DNA of 64,000 nucleotides from Dysidea avara (GCF_963678975.1 NC_089279.1:34849297-34913296); one strand, 5' to 3'. Numbered from the stretch's first letter, positions 1-13,103 are shown. Numbers and translations: made by a program. Notes: generated by a model from the sequence alone, not told the origin.

Positions 1-1145
1 TGTTAGCTTGCAGGGCCAATTCTAGGACGCTCTGCTCTAACCTGGTCATTCGCTACACCTCAAAGGATTGTGGTGTATTACCAGACCCACCACTTGGAAT
101 TTGGCAGCACACGCACACAAACACCACCATTGATCAGAGAGATGTCATCCTTTATTTAAATTCAACCAATAGCTCAAGTATCAGAATCCCATTCTCTGCA
201 CTACATAGAAGAGCAATAAGCTCAGGTATATGATACATGATACTACATTACAATCTGATCTGACGTAATAACAGGTGGTAGTCAAGTCTCTGTGTCAACA
301 TTCACATACAGAAACATGGAGAAGATCTCATCCTTCTCAAATATGGATACCAATTATACTGTCCTGTGAGTGCAATTAATACATGTGCACATTATGTGTA
401 TAATATTGTAGATGGACTGTCTGCATATGTACCATGTAACACATTCTTACCTTACACAGGAGACATGCACAGAAGACGTGCGAGAACAATACCAGCAAGT
501 GGTGTCCTGTCCACTACAGTAGGAGATTCAGCATTTAATTCATCACTGACGGATCCTGTGGAACTGAATTTCACATATTCACCAATGAGAAAAATCACTA
601 AAATAAGATGTGGCTTTTGGAACACCAGTTTAACCCAGGGCAAGTAAGTGATCAAAACGATCATAATTATACTGGAAATCATAGTACAAAAATGTTTCTT
701 GACATGTAAAGTGGGGGATGGGACACTAGTGGTGTTAGTGTAATCAATGTTAGTAATGACACTGTCACATGTACCAGTTTACACTTGACTATATAGTTTT
801 GCCGCGTTAGTGGATGTTTCTGGAACTCAACAGGTTTGTGCACTATACAAAGTTATTTGTGGTACAATACAGTGCATGACACAGGATATATTTGATGATG
901 AAAAATTGTGACATATGTTGGATGTGGAGTTTCCATTCTTGCTCTCCTAGTTGCCATCACATTATTTATTTATTGCAGGTTAAAACTACCCACTATATTG
1001 AACCACCCTTGACTTGTCTTTATGTTCTACAATAGAAAAACTTTCTTACCTGGTATCCAGAATTTCAGCCATCTCAATCTCTCAATTGCATTAGCCATAG
1101 AATTGGTTTTGTTTGTTAGTGGAGTTGAAGCTGCTACTGACAATA

Positions 1146-1254
<109 letters not shown>

Positions 1255-2529
1255 GAGAGTTTTATAGTAAGACTCACCTGGTAGTAAGTCACATGTAAAA
1301 AGTGCATACCTTATATATATATAAGTATATGAGGCACTACTATGATTTATTTACATGTAGCAATGGTTTTGCAAATCCTCACCACATTTCAGGTAATGTT
1401 TGCCATTTTAACACCTCAGCTCATGATCATACAGTTTATTTCCAGCTGGTTGTCCATGTAGATGCAAATGTAAAAATATTATTGTATATAAATAGCTATA
1501 AAACTTCATGCCATTTGCCCCAGGGGAGGACAGCACTAGTTTAAACTGAAAAGCTACTGATCTCATTGGCTACTTTCAAGCACATAATTTTGTTTCCCTA
1601 GTCAATAACCAACCAGAAATTGATTCAACTCGATATCATACTCAAACAATATTGTATCATACTATGTTACTCACCTAATATGAGACGAATAGTGCCTAGG
1701 AAGTTGGGAGATTTAACTGTTGTACATATCCAGCTGGTTATAGCCATCATTTTCTTTGCTAAATTTGTAGTTTGAAGCAACACAATTATAGCCCTTGATT
1801 ATTTCTTGCTTCCTCCTGTTGCTATCAACATATGTGACCCATGCAGCCTGTCTTATAGCCAATCAAATTTTGACCACAATTGTGAAGTTCAAAACTGATA
1901 AACTTTTTCTGAACATTTCAACATTTTCACTACCTATATCTATGGAAATTTTCTGAATCTTACAGAATTGTTATAACTCACGCACACCAAGTCACACAGA
2001 AATGGAGATACTCAATATTAAGCAAACACATGTATTTGACTGGCTCATTCACATATCAGTATAGTAATTGTTTTTATTTATATAACACTAGTATAAGCGG
2101 TACCAGGCATTGTGGTAGATTTTCTGTGAAGTTGTTGATTCAAAATCCTATTGTTTTCCATGACACTACCTGGACATGATTGGCAATACACCGTTAAAGT
2201 TTAGAGAAAATGTGACAATTGGATGTTCTAAGGTTCATCCCTATGGATACAAATACCTGGAAAACAGAACTTTTAAAGTTGCTTTTTCATCACCTGCTCT
2301 ACTTCCTCTGCTTCAGAAGCTCCAATTTGGGAACTTTATTGCTTAACCACATCATCTTGAAAATGTTTCCAGTGCATTATTACAACTATGAGATTGGTTA
2401 GCGATCAACATGGCCACACAAGTTGTATCTTGTAGGAACAGAATCTGGATCACAAAAGCCATGAAACAATTTATACAAGTGCAATTGATTCACAAGAACA
2501 AGTGAAATCCTCCACACAAAACAGCTTGG

Positions 2530-2907
2530 ATGTAGAAAAAGGGGCACGTCCACAAAAGTAAGAGCTGATATCTGGAGCGGTCAAGAATGAATGATAACAA
2601 AAAAATTGTAATAAACAAATATTTAATATTGAAACCCTATCCAGCATTGCTCGTGTTCTATATTCAGTCTTGCTGCATTCCCAATTAAGTCTTAACTCGA
2701 CTGGCTAGTAACTTAGCTCAGTGCCTTTTTTCTCCACTCTAACTATTTAAAAATAGCCAAACTACTATAGAGTTAAAATAATTAATTGGGAATGCAGCAA
2801 GACTGAATGTAGGACATGAACCATAATTATTCATTCTGGCCACTCCAGATATCAGCTCTATAAATTTTCAGTTATTTTTACCTTCGTGGACATGCCCTTT
2901 TTACAGC
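2530..2907. mobile_element. Foldback/MITE in GPCR intron
   Basis: The outer left end (GTAGAAAAAGGGGCACGTCC and the following AGAGCTGATATCTGGAG) pairs with the right end; an inner pair starts CAGTCTTGCTGCATTCCCAA near 2670 and is complemented near 2790. The stems are discontinuous and there is no coding sequence. It lies in the intron between the TM2 and TM3 exons. Confidence 0.75.
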
Positions 2908-3478
2908 CAAGCTAGGAGTAGCAGTCTACTTACATAAACCTTAGCACAGTATTTTTTATTCTTCACAGGTTGGCTGTTTGGTTGTGGCAATCTTGTTGCA
3001 CTATTTCTTCACTGCTGTGTTCATATGGATGTTGTGTGAAGGAATACTCATCTACTTCTTACCTGTGAAAGTGTTTAACACTGGAATTGGCAAGAAGAAA
3101 TGGTTCTATTTGGCTATTGGTTGGGGTGAATATTGGGCACCTACCAACTATGCTAGCATTAAGCACAATGCTAGAATGATAGACAGAGTAATGATGTGCC
3201 AGTGAAATATAGTTGTCATGGGTAAAGATAGCTACTCTAATAGAATAATCAATAACTCTGATGGAGCAGTCAGGTATATAACTATTTGATTTGACTGTTT
3301 TGATACAATTACCAAATGAAATAAATCACTCACAAGCTAAATTTTATTATGATTATTATAGCAATGAAGGATAATAGGCTGGTGTTTAGTGAGTATGTGA
3401 AAATACAGTTTGCATGCAGCACACAAGCTTGATATACATTGTATGCACATGTATACATTAGCTATTTGTACTGTTACA

Positions 3479-3956
3479 TATGTGACCGGATTGGTGAAAA
3501 GGGGTCTTTTACAAACATCCATTTTACAAAGTTTGACAATTCGTAAATTCAGATTGGAAAAGCTATTGACTTGAACATTGCTTAGTATTAATATTGTAGC
3601 ACTACCATAGCTAAATGGATAGAGACAATATTTCAGGTGTATATATATGTGCTGGTTCTTATTTCCCATTTTAAAGGAACATCAAGAAATGCCTGTTTTA
3701 GGTATTCAGTGTGTTGCAGGTCAAGCCACATTACAGCCATCCCCAGGTTGTCCAGAACTCCATTATAGGGTCTAGACCACTTGTACAGATGCCACTTAGT
3801 GTGCTTGGGAAAAGTAGCCACCAAAAGCTGACCACTCAAGTTATGAATGTGAAATTTGATAGTTCATTCATGTATATAACTTTGTGTTCTTGGTAAAAAA
3901 ATCAGATCTGCTGTCACATTGGCAATAAGACCAGTTTTCCCAGACTCAGTCACATG
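3479..3956. mobile_element. TATGTGACC-type MITE, diverged copy
   Basis: It starts TATGTGACCGGATTGGTG and ends with a diverged complement (CAGTCACAT). The ends match the better preserved elements at 32951, 38113 and 43650. ORFs across it have no recognisable product. Confidence 0.5.
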
Positions 3957-4020
3957 TGTTTTTTGAACATCAAGTTATGGTCTTCCAAGTTCATAAAATG
4001 GGATGCTAAAGATCCTTATT

Positions 4021-4885
4021 CAGGCCCGTAGCCAGGGGGGGTTCGGGGGGTTCTGAAGAACCGCCCTCTTGGAAAAAAGGTCCACAATTTCAGTAAAAGG
4101 TCCACAATTTTAGCAAAAAGGTCCACAATTTTAGTATACAAGTCCAAATTTTCAGGAGCAAAAGTCCATTAGCTACAGTTTACTAGATACCACTATAATA
4201 AGAAGCTAAAATAAGTGCTCCGAGTAACTCATTCAATGCTTGCATTAAATGCAATGCAAGATCGAGATACTCTAATAGAGCAGTCAACCACTCTAATAGA
4301 ACAATCACTCTAATAGAACAGTCACAATTACATTTTCTTTTAAAAGCTACTTAATTTACATGTAGATTGTCTAAACCGAGCTTTCATTAAAATATAAGAT
4401 TTTGGTGGACAAGCCCCTCCATGCAGAGCCCACAAATAGCATCCATGCTTCAACTCCATGCAATGTGTAAATTTCATTGTTTAAGACACCCTTTGTTCTG
4501 CTACACTGCCCCTGTTGATCATGGCAGAGTGCTCAATCTTTCCCATTCTTATTCATTGTGACATTCCAATATATTATATTTAGACACATGCATGTGCAGA
4601 TGGTATAATTACAGTAGCAGTAGAGATATTTTTCCAGATATCATTCATACAGCTGGTCTTCAGCTTACCTAAAAAAATTGTTATTTTTATTGACTGAAAT
4701 GCCACTAAATTCAACCTTTTAGTATCTGTTTTCAAAAAATTTTCTGGGGGGGCATGCCCCCAGACCCCCCTAGATTGGGTGTGCTTCGCACACCAGTCTC
4801 AGTACCTTTATTAATCATCATGCAAGTAAAGGTCCACTTTTGGTCAAAAAGAACCCCCCTTTCAAAATTCCTGGCTACGGGCCTG
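4021..4885. mobile_element. 865-bp TIR element in GPCR intron
   Basis: Perfect 16-bp terminal inverted repeats (CAGGCCCGTAGCCAGG) are flanked on both sides by TTATT, a likely 5-bp target duplication. No transposase is visible, so it is non-autonomous. Three tandem copies of the dispersed ACTCTAATAGARCAGTCAC motif lie inside, near 4268-4330. It interrupts the intron between the TM3 and TM4 exons. Confidence 0.85.
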
Positions 4886-5041
4886 TTATTGCAAATCTAG
4901 TCACATACATACGACTCCACATACTGCTAGTAATCAACAATTATTATTGTAGCTTTGCATATGCATTTAATTAGGTGTGCCAATTCCAATTGTATCCATT
5001 ACTGCTGGAATTGTTCATGACCAATATGCCACAGCACAGTA

Positions 5042-5988
5042 GTAAGTTGTTAACTATACACTTTCTGTAATAACAACATTACTTGTGCAGATATATATCT
5101 ACATTCTAGCAATAGACCTCAAAGATGTTTTCTATATGATTTCAGTAACACTATCTCCTTCTCAGTCTTTAAGATGGAGAGGAAGACATGGCCAGTTCAA
5201 TTGACTCTTGTTGAATTTCACCAGTGCACAGTTTAGGAGTATTACAAAGGTCATCACCCAGCCAAGGAGATGCTAAGGTCTTTTGGGCAATAATCTGGTG
5301 AAGCACATGAATGATATTCTCAGAGCAATTTAATAGCTATATAATTATGTTGTGCAAGTTGAGAGACAATTTTTTCTCACACTTTGCATCGATTAGTGGA
5401 GGTGTCAAGAGCATACGTGAGGTTTGTCCAACAGTGTTTTAGTAAAGTTTAACTAATCATTACAATAAAAATATGCATCTCTATATATCTTTGTGAAAGG
5501 TTTCGTCTGTATTGATGATCAAGTAAATGGCATGGAGTAGCTAAATATAACAAAATTACTAGTGCAAAGCTATAATAATATATTAAGTACTGAACATAAT
5601 TGTATAGTCGAATGGTCAGTTAACACGTTGAGCTGAAAGTATAATTAAGCTACGTACAATGAAACCTGTCTTGATGACCACCCACCTCTCTTAAAATTCC
5701 ATAAAATGAGAAGTTTGTATCTATGTATTCCTGTCACCTAGCTGCCAAAAACATTTGGCTCAAAGGTAACCAAGTCAGCCACAGCATAGCTATTGTGCTC
5801 TGATAATTTAAATTTTGGCAAAACTTTTGTTATTAACGATAAAACACAATTTTATTTGAACTGTTCACACATACATTTATCCACCATGCAAATTCAATAC
5901 ATGTAACACATAAATTTATTTTATTACACTATAATCATCTCAGCCCCTAATACACTATCTCATCACATACATGCAGATAGGATAACAG
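5042..5988. other. Intergenic, no gene recognised
   Basis: I looked here for the missing TM5-7 exons of the GPCR and saw none. A fragment near 5655-5705 resembles mariner-type MITE ends (GAAACCTGTCTTGATGACC). Confidence 0.4.
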
Positions 5989-7879
5989 TCAGTACCACAC
6001 TGATGACATATTATTATCATCGTCATGAATGTAATCCCTTAAACTCTTGGTCGCTGACTTGTTATTTTGTATCACCTTATAACAACCAACAGTAAATAGT
6101 TTTCGACGGGAAAATTTTGTCTTCATTCTGGTTTTAAACTCTTTTAAGTTGACCTTCAAGCCTTGTTTATCATATATGAACTGGCGCGTAGAAACTCCAA
6201 GGGTCAGTAGGTCACGAGAGTTCACAATTAGATTGGTAATTCCTTCACTGGTCACTGAGTTTATAGATAAGACAACACGTGATAATCCACCATGAGCTGA
6301 TACTGTCTCCAAGAAAATGTCAGAAATATCGGTATCTGAAAAAATTGACAATTGTAGTAAGTTTGAGTTGCATGCAGATGAGAGTGACAGTCGTTCTATG
6401 GTAGAACAAGTTAAATACTGAAGCTCCTTACAGCCAGTAATGATGTCCTGAACACTATCTGAATCACTGTAAGAGAATTTGCAGTGCCTCAATGATGGAA
6501 ATATGACAGAAATAACCATACCCATTTCAGTTGAGGCTTGCTTGCAATACATGCAGAGCATACTGGTAATTCAGAACTCTTATGAAACTCCAATCCTTGT
6601 AAGCCAGAAAATTTTTGAAACAGGCCGAACATTTTGTGTGAATATTGTACATCGGGTGTTACATGAACTCCAAAAATACAAACCTTTAATGCTAAATAGG
6701 TTAGCTTCTTCATGTCACTTAGAATTTTCCACAATTGTTCATGACTCTCAACTACATCAAATGGGATGAAGCATAAGTTTAGCCCACGTAAATCACTGCA
6801 GTGCTGAGCAATCTTTCGTAGACCTTGCAGGCTTCTTAAGCAGTTATCATTACCTTCTAGGTTAAGACGTTGAAGGTTAGGACAAGCAATGGCCAGTTGT
6901 TCCAAGTGTCCTGAGTGAAGTGAATCGGATAGTGCAAAATTAAAATCAGTTACAAAATTGAGGTCTGTAACAGATCTGTTCAGCATACTATCATGAACAA
7001 AGTGAAACTCATCATCACTGAATACAATATTTGCACTGAAAGCTGCCTTGCCATTATAAACAGAACCATTTAACAGTACAAGATCGTTCTCTAAACCCAA
7101 GAGTCCAAAGCTACTTGCTTTCACAAATGGAATGGTAGCTGTTTGACTAAACTCTAACTGAGCCATCGGAAAGACAGGTGAAAGATTTCGTGTTGATCCA
7201 AAATCGTCATATAACTTTAAACAAGCTGTGTGACCCATTGGTAAAGCAGCATTCCACTGTACCCACAACTCCAAAAAATTTATCTGCAATTGATCTGCAA
7301 ATGCATTGGTCACAATATTCAAGTTTCTCGGAACAAAACCTTTTCCTATCCAATCTGCACACATGAAATACAAAAAGATTCAGTTTGTAGCCTCTGTGCT
7401 ATGACTACATGTACTGTGAGTTCCTTCAACCTACCAATCTGTAGCAATGGCTCGATATCAGTGCTCAACTGAACTTCCAATTTCTCCAAATGTTCCATGT
7501 GTTGTACACCAAGTCTGACTTGCTTAGAGTCTAACTTAGTTACTCGTGGTAGATTAAGTTGTGTTAAGTAGTTACAGTGGCTCAACATCTTAATTAGTGT
7601 TGACGGTGCCACGTGATTAGGAAACATCAATCGTTTAATGTAGTCTCCACAAGTTTTAAACACGTTCGTCACAGCACGTTCCTCTCGACGGTCATAAAGT
7701 GGCCATACAAATTCACTCCATAACGATGGTGTTTCGCTCACAACTCGTAGTCTTCGTGAAACGTATCGCAACTTCACTTTGTCACGTGTCGTCGATAAAA
7801 AAGATGTGATGTACACCAACAGCTCCAAAGGAAGACTCAAGAATTGTATACTTTCTTCGTTATCAGAATTTTCCATCAT
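5989..7879 (-). CDS. F-box / leucine-rich-repeat protein, with one frameshift
   Basis: Two exons: 7435-7879 and 5989-7354, intron donor GTAGGT, acceptor TGTGCAG, phase 1 on both sides. The start is the double ATG at 7879, just upstream of the F-box (LPLELLVYITSFL... ending in a Trp-containing SLWSEFVW). The rest reads as degenerate leucine-rich repeats (LEQLAIACPNLQRLNL, LRKIAQHCSDLRGLNL, LTYLALKVC), as expected of an SCF substrate receptor that would bind Skp1 through the F-box. Exon 2 is not one reading frame: the upstream part runs to a stop at 6489, the downstream part is open from 6571 to the stop at 5989. A one-base shift between about 6490 and 6571 is needed; it may be an assembly error, a mutation or a very short intron. 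The substrate is unknown. Confidence 0.8.
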
Positions 7880-7881
7880 TG

Positions 7882-8294
7882 GAATAGACTCTTTCCAAAA
7901 CCACGCCCTCTTTAAAATAACTATGGTAACCGACCGGCCGCCATTTTGAATGGGGCCAGTGCAAATAATCTCGATTGACGGTTGCGTAGAAATTCGGTGT
8001 TGACAGCAGCCCGAACAGAGCAGTTTTGATGAACAACAGACTATGGAACTCTTAGAGGTTACAGAATTAGTGTTTCTGGTCAGAGACAGGTGGTTATCAG
8101 GGGTGAGCAGGGCGTAAAACATCGACAGGACTAATTTCGTTGTCTCCTGGTATCTCTCGCATTGTGTACTAGTACAAGTGGGTACTGTTAGCATCTGTGA
8201 GCTCAGCTGCTGCTACAATCACAATTAAGTTGTCAAATGCAGTATAGCCACTGAAGAATATTGGTATATACCTCTTGGACAAGCTCTTGGATTA
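7882..8294. repeat. Left arm of inverted duplication: F-box gene 5' flank
   Basis: The sequence from 3 bases upstream of the F-box gene start outward is repeated in reverse orientation at 9878-10325 with scattered differences. It is the presumptive promoter and 5' UTR and includes CAAAATGGCGGCC on the minus strand, similar to a YY1-type site. Confidence 0.88.
7935..7952 (-). promoter_or_regulatory. YY1-like core promoter motif
   Basis: The minus strand reads CAAAATGGCGGCC about 60-70 bases upstream of the F-box gene start. The duplicated copy near 10257 has changed to CAAAATGGCAGCC, losing the CpG. Functional assignment is inference from the motif alone. Confidence 0.4.
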
Positions 8295-8637
8295 GGCCAA
8301 TGAAACTTGATTAGCAGTTTCGCGTCATCGCCCGCATGCTTTTGATACACCCGCATGGAATTTCATTATTGGTATTTCAGATCGAAATACTCTAATAGAG
8401 CAGTCACTTTTACTATAATAGAGCAATCAGCTATACTCCAATGGAAAAATCATTTGTTATATGGATTAGTAACGTACTTTAATGCAATGTAGATCTCATT
8501 GTTTTTGGCAGAAATCTTCATGTTTGGATGTGTATTGTGCTTTTGGAAAATAATGAATAATGAATAATAATCGCCCGCCCGCATCAAATTTTCAAAAATC
8601 TGAGCGAGAAACTGGTAATCAAGTTTCATTGGCCTTA
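8292..8637. mobile_element. MITE with TAGGCCAATGAAAC ends
   Basis: About 36-bp imperfect TIRs (AGGCCAATGAAACTTGATTA) enclose roughly 270 bases with CGCCCGCCCGCAT and AATGAATAATGAAT stretches and the ACTCTAATAGARCAGTCAC motif near 8388. It abuts the edge of the inverted duplication. Confidence 0.85.
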
Positions 8638-9877
8638 TTCAAATAAATCGAGCATAAGCAAGGAAAAAATAAATAACAAGTCAGAATTTGATCACCTGGG
8701 AGTTCCTTGTTTTTACAGTACGACCTACTATCTTCATCGTCCTTTCAAAACTGTATTAATTTCATTGATGAGACTACCATATCTAAATCAAGCTAAAGGA
8801 GAATATTTGACCTGGCAGCTTCAACATCTATCTCTTCTTCCAGAAGAATATTCTTGGGCAAGGATTGCTCCAAATGAAATCTTGACATTATTGCTGATTA
8901 TTTTTTTGTAATTGTTATTCCTTGCCACACCCACTCATTGGGTACAACCCCATCTGTGGCAGTCTGTGTCTGAGGACACACCTTACGTTATATTGTATCA
9001 CATGGTTTTCATCAATAATAATTATGGTTTTTCTCTTTCTGACATTTTGTAAGTATATGGTACATGCTTACTAAGATCCACTGAGTCAACACATTCAATG
9101 ACTGAGCATAGAAAATGAGAACATTTTAAATATATCTGATTATTGCATAGTGCTGCATGGTACATCAGCCCACATGGCAGGAATACTTGGCAGACGTACA
9201 CGTCAGTAGCACAAGCAGTGATATTGCAACAGCACAATCCATTGTGCCATCCCATGCTTCATGTATCATTTCAGTCCTATTGTTTAAATTACAATACATC
9301 AACTCATGTGAATAATAATACAATTAGTTCATCATACCCCACCACATACGCACATGATTTTGATCATACACACTGACATATACCACAGTAGCCACCCTAC
9401 AATGTCTTGTTTCGTAGCAAACTTGACCAACGTGTTATCCTCAGATAAGTGTGGGCATGAGGAGTACATACTCACCACACCAGGGGGCAGCTCTATGCTT
9501 TACTTTGAAGAAGTGACTTTTCTTCTGACTCAGTTTGTTGCCGTGCTTTCCCAACTTCAGCTTCAGTACAACAACTTCAACATTTTCACATAGCACTAGT
9601 AGCGAGGCACAGTACATTGTCAATGTGTACCAGCTTAAAACTAGTCTCACTATGTAATAGATGGTAGCTCTCTGTAAGCTGTATTTTACACCAGCTCACA
9701 ATAAGTTTTATTTACATCGGCATGTCAAATTGTATTGCAGTCACAGGTGAATGGGCAGTGCTGTCACTCAATTCTGTACTGGAAATTCACACCCTGTTTG
9801 TTTTGTTATGTGCAACGGCTCAGATTACACACACCAAGACTACCTCGCACGTACCATAGTCATTTATTCACCTACTA
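8638..9877. other. Spacer between inverted duplication arms
   Basis: No gene recognised. Short ORFs on both strands (for example 9143-9376, 9354-9593, 9751-9942) lack family features and plausible exon signals. Confidence 0.4.
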
Positions 9878-10325
9878 ATAATCCAAGAGCTTGTCCAAGA
9901 GGTATATATACCAATATTCTTCAGTGGCTATACTGCATTTGACAACTTGTGATTGTAGCAGCAGCTGAGCTCACAGATGCTAACAGTACCCACTTGTACT
10001 AGTACACAATGCGAGAGATACCAGGAGACAATGAAATTAGTGCTGTCGATGTTTTACACCCTCCTCAGCCCTGATAACCACCTGTCTCTGACCAGAACAC
10101 TAATTCTGTAACCTCTAAGAGTTCCATAGTCTGTTGTTCATCAAAATTACTCTGTTCGGGCATAGCTCTCTCGAGAATCTATGGTTCGGGCTGCTGTCAA
10201 CACCGAATTTCTATTATATGCAATGCCCAATCGAGATTATTTGCACTGGCCCCATTCAAAATGGCAGCCAGTGGGTTACCATAGTTATTTTAAAGAGGGC
10301 GTGGTTTTGGAAAAAGTCTATTGAA
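9878..10325. repeat. Right arm of inverted duplication (orphan promoter copy)
   Basis: Reverse complement of 7882-8294. Similarity stops just before the position of the F-box start codon, so this copy carries the 5' flank without the gene. It is followed by unrelated sequence. Confidence 0.88.
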
Positions 10326-10489
10326 ACGCCTGGAAAACCTCAAATAATGCACACCTGGCGATCACGTGACCTTTCAGGCGAGGGAACTGCGAGGGATTGT
10401 GCTAGAATTGTCAAGTTAATTGTCTATAGATAGTGGTAGTAGTTATGATTAGCTATTACTACTCTTAATAACTTTTTTCCCGGGCTAGA

Positions 10490-11110
10490 TGGACTGCCCT
10501 TGCCTCCACCCCCAGCACTAGCTGTTAAGGCCACTCCAACTGAGAAAATTCATTGTTTCCCATTTCCCGCCCGCGTGGTCATTCATTATTGCTGTCAACT
10601 GAACTGACATTTTATTTATTATTTATCACGTGATTGCATAGCAGTAACTATAGTTTAGCATTCAGAGAGCCCATTTAGCTAGTTTTTCACTGTTCAGGTT
10701 TTTAGTTTAAATATTTCTATTGTATTCTTACCTGTAAGTTAGTTATGAATTTCAAAAATTTGTGGAATATCTACAATGAATAATGGATAATGAACCGCCC
10801 GCCCGCATGTATTTTTGAGGTCAATGAAATGGGAAACAAAGAATTTTCTTGGAGTGGCCTAAAGTACTGGACAGCTGGAAAAAAACCAGCAATCACTCAG
10901 GGCCGCCAGAATCAAGGCAACCCTCGGAGCAAGCCAGATCGACATGAGATGGTATTGGATGTCGAGACAAAGACCGATGACCCCGTAACTTAGTCCAGGA
11001 CACTGCCACTGGATGCCAGTGGACCTTCAGTCGCATACACTAGATTTTAATGTTTATACTGTACATGTCTTGTTGTATATATGCTGTAAAGCAAATAATA
11101 AATAAATAAA
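10490..11110 (+). mobile_element. LINE 3' end relic split by a MITE
   Basis: Reading DGLPLPPPPALAVK upstream of the MITE continues in frame after it (VLDSWKKTSNHSG), followed by a 3' tail ending in repeated AATA units at 11095-11109. This looks like a non-LTR retrotransposon terminus with a later insertion; I cannot name the clade. Confidence 0.45.
10528..10860. mobile_element. MITE with AGGCCACTCCAA ends
   Basis: TIRs of about 38 bp (AGGCCACTCCAA... with AAAATTC and GTTTCCCATTTC) and the same internal CCGCCCGC and AATGAATAATG segments as the 8292 element, so the two belong to one superfamily. A further relative is at 23506. Confidence 0.85.
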
Positions 11111-11465
11111 TTATGCACCTATCAATATCATGCCCCACCCCCCTGGGTGGGGCAATACAGAGGATTTGACAAAGTCTAGTGTCAAATTCCCCAGTACTGG
11201 GGTTAAGAAGCTTGTCAAAACCCCACTATGTCCCCACTTCAAACGAGGGGTTCTCTAGGGACCTATACTGCTGCCATCAAACTGAAAACTGAAATGATTA
11301 CGTTACCTATTTTTGATTGGTCATAAATATTGTCAGACATCATTTTATTTCAAGTTATTTTTATTAATTTTAAATGCTTTTTAATGCAGGTTAAGCCTGC
11401 ATTAATGGCCTGTGGGCAACATGTACCCACAGCCTGGGAAAATATACACAAATACACTAAATTTT

Positions 11466-11708
11466 CAACTAGAGTAGGGACCATAGCATGTCGATAAAAA
11501 GTACTGAAACAAGCTATTAAGTTGGAGTAGTGCATGATATTAAATCACAGTAAAGCAATAAGAAGTGTTATATCCCTACTGTGCTCAAGATACCATAATA
11601 AAAATGTGCACAATAGGGATATAACACTTCTTATTGTTTTATTGTGATTTAATATCGTGCACTTGTTTCAGTACTTTTATCGATGTGCTATGGTCCCTAC
11701 TCTAGTTG
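11466..11708. mobile_element. Foldback element with about 110-bp arms
   Basis: The arms start CAACTAGAGTAGGGACCAT and are near-identical inverted copies separated by about 30 bases; the left arm carries an extra segment of about 20 bases. Non-coding. Confidence 0.88.
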
Positions 11709-11739
11709 CAGAAGTACTTTCTGCCAGACCCTCAGCACA

Positions 11740-11815
11740 TTTGTTTTTGTACCTACTGCACTGTATGTCCATTTAGTCCCTTGTATGTTGTGCTGTAAAG
11801 CTCATAATAAATAAA
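11740..11815 (+). repeat. Retroelement-like 3' tail
   Basis: GTGCTGTAAAGCTCATAATAAATAAAT resembles the tail at 11070-11109, suggesting a second 3' end of the same non-LTR family. Confidence 0.4.
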
Positions 11816-11819
11816 TGAA

Positions 11820-12480
11820 AATTCCTAATTTTTTAGTGTACTTGTTTGTTAACTTTTTTGTAAATAATTATTATGACTGGTGAACCCACACATATCACAT
11901 CTGAAATGGCCCTGGCTATATCAATTATTGTCTGAAAAATGAAGCATCCATTACACTTTGTTGTCAACTATGTTCAACCCATTACACAGCAATATGAATC
12001 AAGAACTGTTCGAAATGCACCTCTACAATCAAAATAGCCACTATGAAAAATACAAACAATTTCCATTTTGAAGGGAAGCCATCATGTGATACTGCTAAAT
12101 TGACACTTTTTGCCAGCAAAGATGAATGGGACACAAAGGAGGACACTGGTAGTCCATGAAGAATGCATTGTACATACTACGGTATGCCAAAAGGCACCTC
12201 TCGGGCCGAAGCAACGTCGAACAGTGAAAAAATCAAGCCCGTAGCCTTAGCTGTTATCGAGTTACACTTGTCTGAAGGCATCATTCAGTCAGTTACTTAC
12301 TCAGTCAGACAGTAGAAAATTCCGTTGAATAAAATTTTTTGAAATTCCGTAGCAACTTGTTGAAAGCATTTTGGGTTGATTTGAAAGCTTGTTTGGGCTT
12401 AGTTTTACCTAACCAATACTGCCTCATTGTCGTCTGGGAAATTTGAGGCTGGCTTTTGGGTGATGTTATTTTGTGGGCCA
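11820..12480 (+). repeat. Dispersed repeat family X, copy 1
   Basis: Shares an ordered series of blocks with 19740-20260 and 30190-30590: an ACTTTTTTGTAA block, TTATGACTGGTGAA, GTTCAACC...TTACACAG, AAGAACTG, CAATCACTACAGAAA-like and GAATGGGACACAAA. This copy and copy 2 continue into AGTGAAAAAATCAAGCC. No intact ORF. Class unknown. Confidence 0.65.
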
Positions 12481-12883
12481 CACCTACTCATTTATGGTCC
12501 CTACTATACAGTACTATCATACTGTATGATACACACAAATTATTACAATACTTATTACAATTATATACTACCTACATTATTACAGCTATACTAATAATTA
12601 CAGTTGGTTGAAGTTGCTGGTGGGGATTAGTTAGTTCCCTAGAACAACGATAGCAAGGATATAGAAAATGGTATGTATAGGCTCTCTCAGAATTAAAGTT
12701 ATCAGTAAAACGAGTCCAGAAATAGTTGGTTATGTGATGCTTAATAATATTGTCTTAGTAGATAGGTCTATAGGACTGGTAAACAGTTATAAAGTCCAAA
12801 ATGGTGTTGAGTTGCTGTTGATGTCCCTGGGTGGATTAACTTTTGGTGGGTTCCAGACCTCGGAGTACTGCTAACAAAAGTGA

Positions 12884-12948
12884 TGTGATGATTGATGTTA
12901 AAGTTATTTTTAACATTAGAGTTATCTTTAACATCAATCATCACCATG
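12884..12948. repeat. Short palindrome
   Basis: GTGATGATTGATGTTAAAG is followed within about 15 bases by its complement, giving an AT-rich hairpin of about 25-bp arms. Confidence 0.75.
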
Positions 12949-12954
12949 TTGTAA

Positions 12955-13103
12955 ATTCTGCTTGGTGGCCATTTGTTGTTTGACAGGTCTCCTCGTGTTC
13001 ATGTTTACATACTTAGGCACCAAATGTATTGATGGGAAATATTTACCATGTCATACATTCTGCTTGGTGGCCACTTGTTGTTTGACAGATCTCCTCATGT
13101 ACA
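12955..13103. repeat. Direct repeat, about 100-bp period
   Basis: ATTCTGCTTGGTGGCCA and the following TTGTTGTTTGACAG occur at 12955 and again at 13056 with few differences. Confidence 0.8.

Noticed and set aside
10134-10433. 99-codon ORF
   Set aside because: It runs through the duplicated promoter arm and is not conserved with the other arm as protein.
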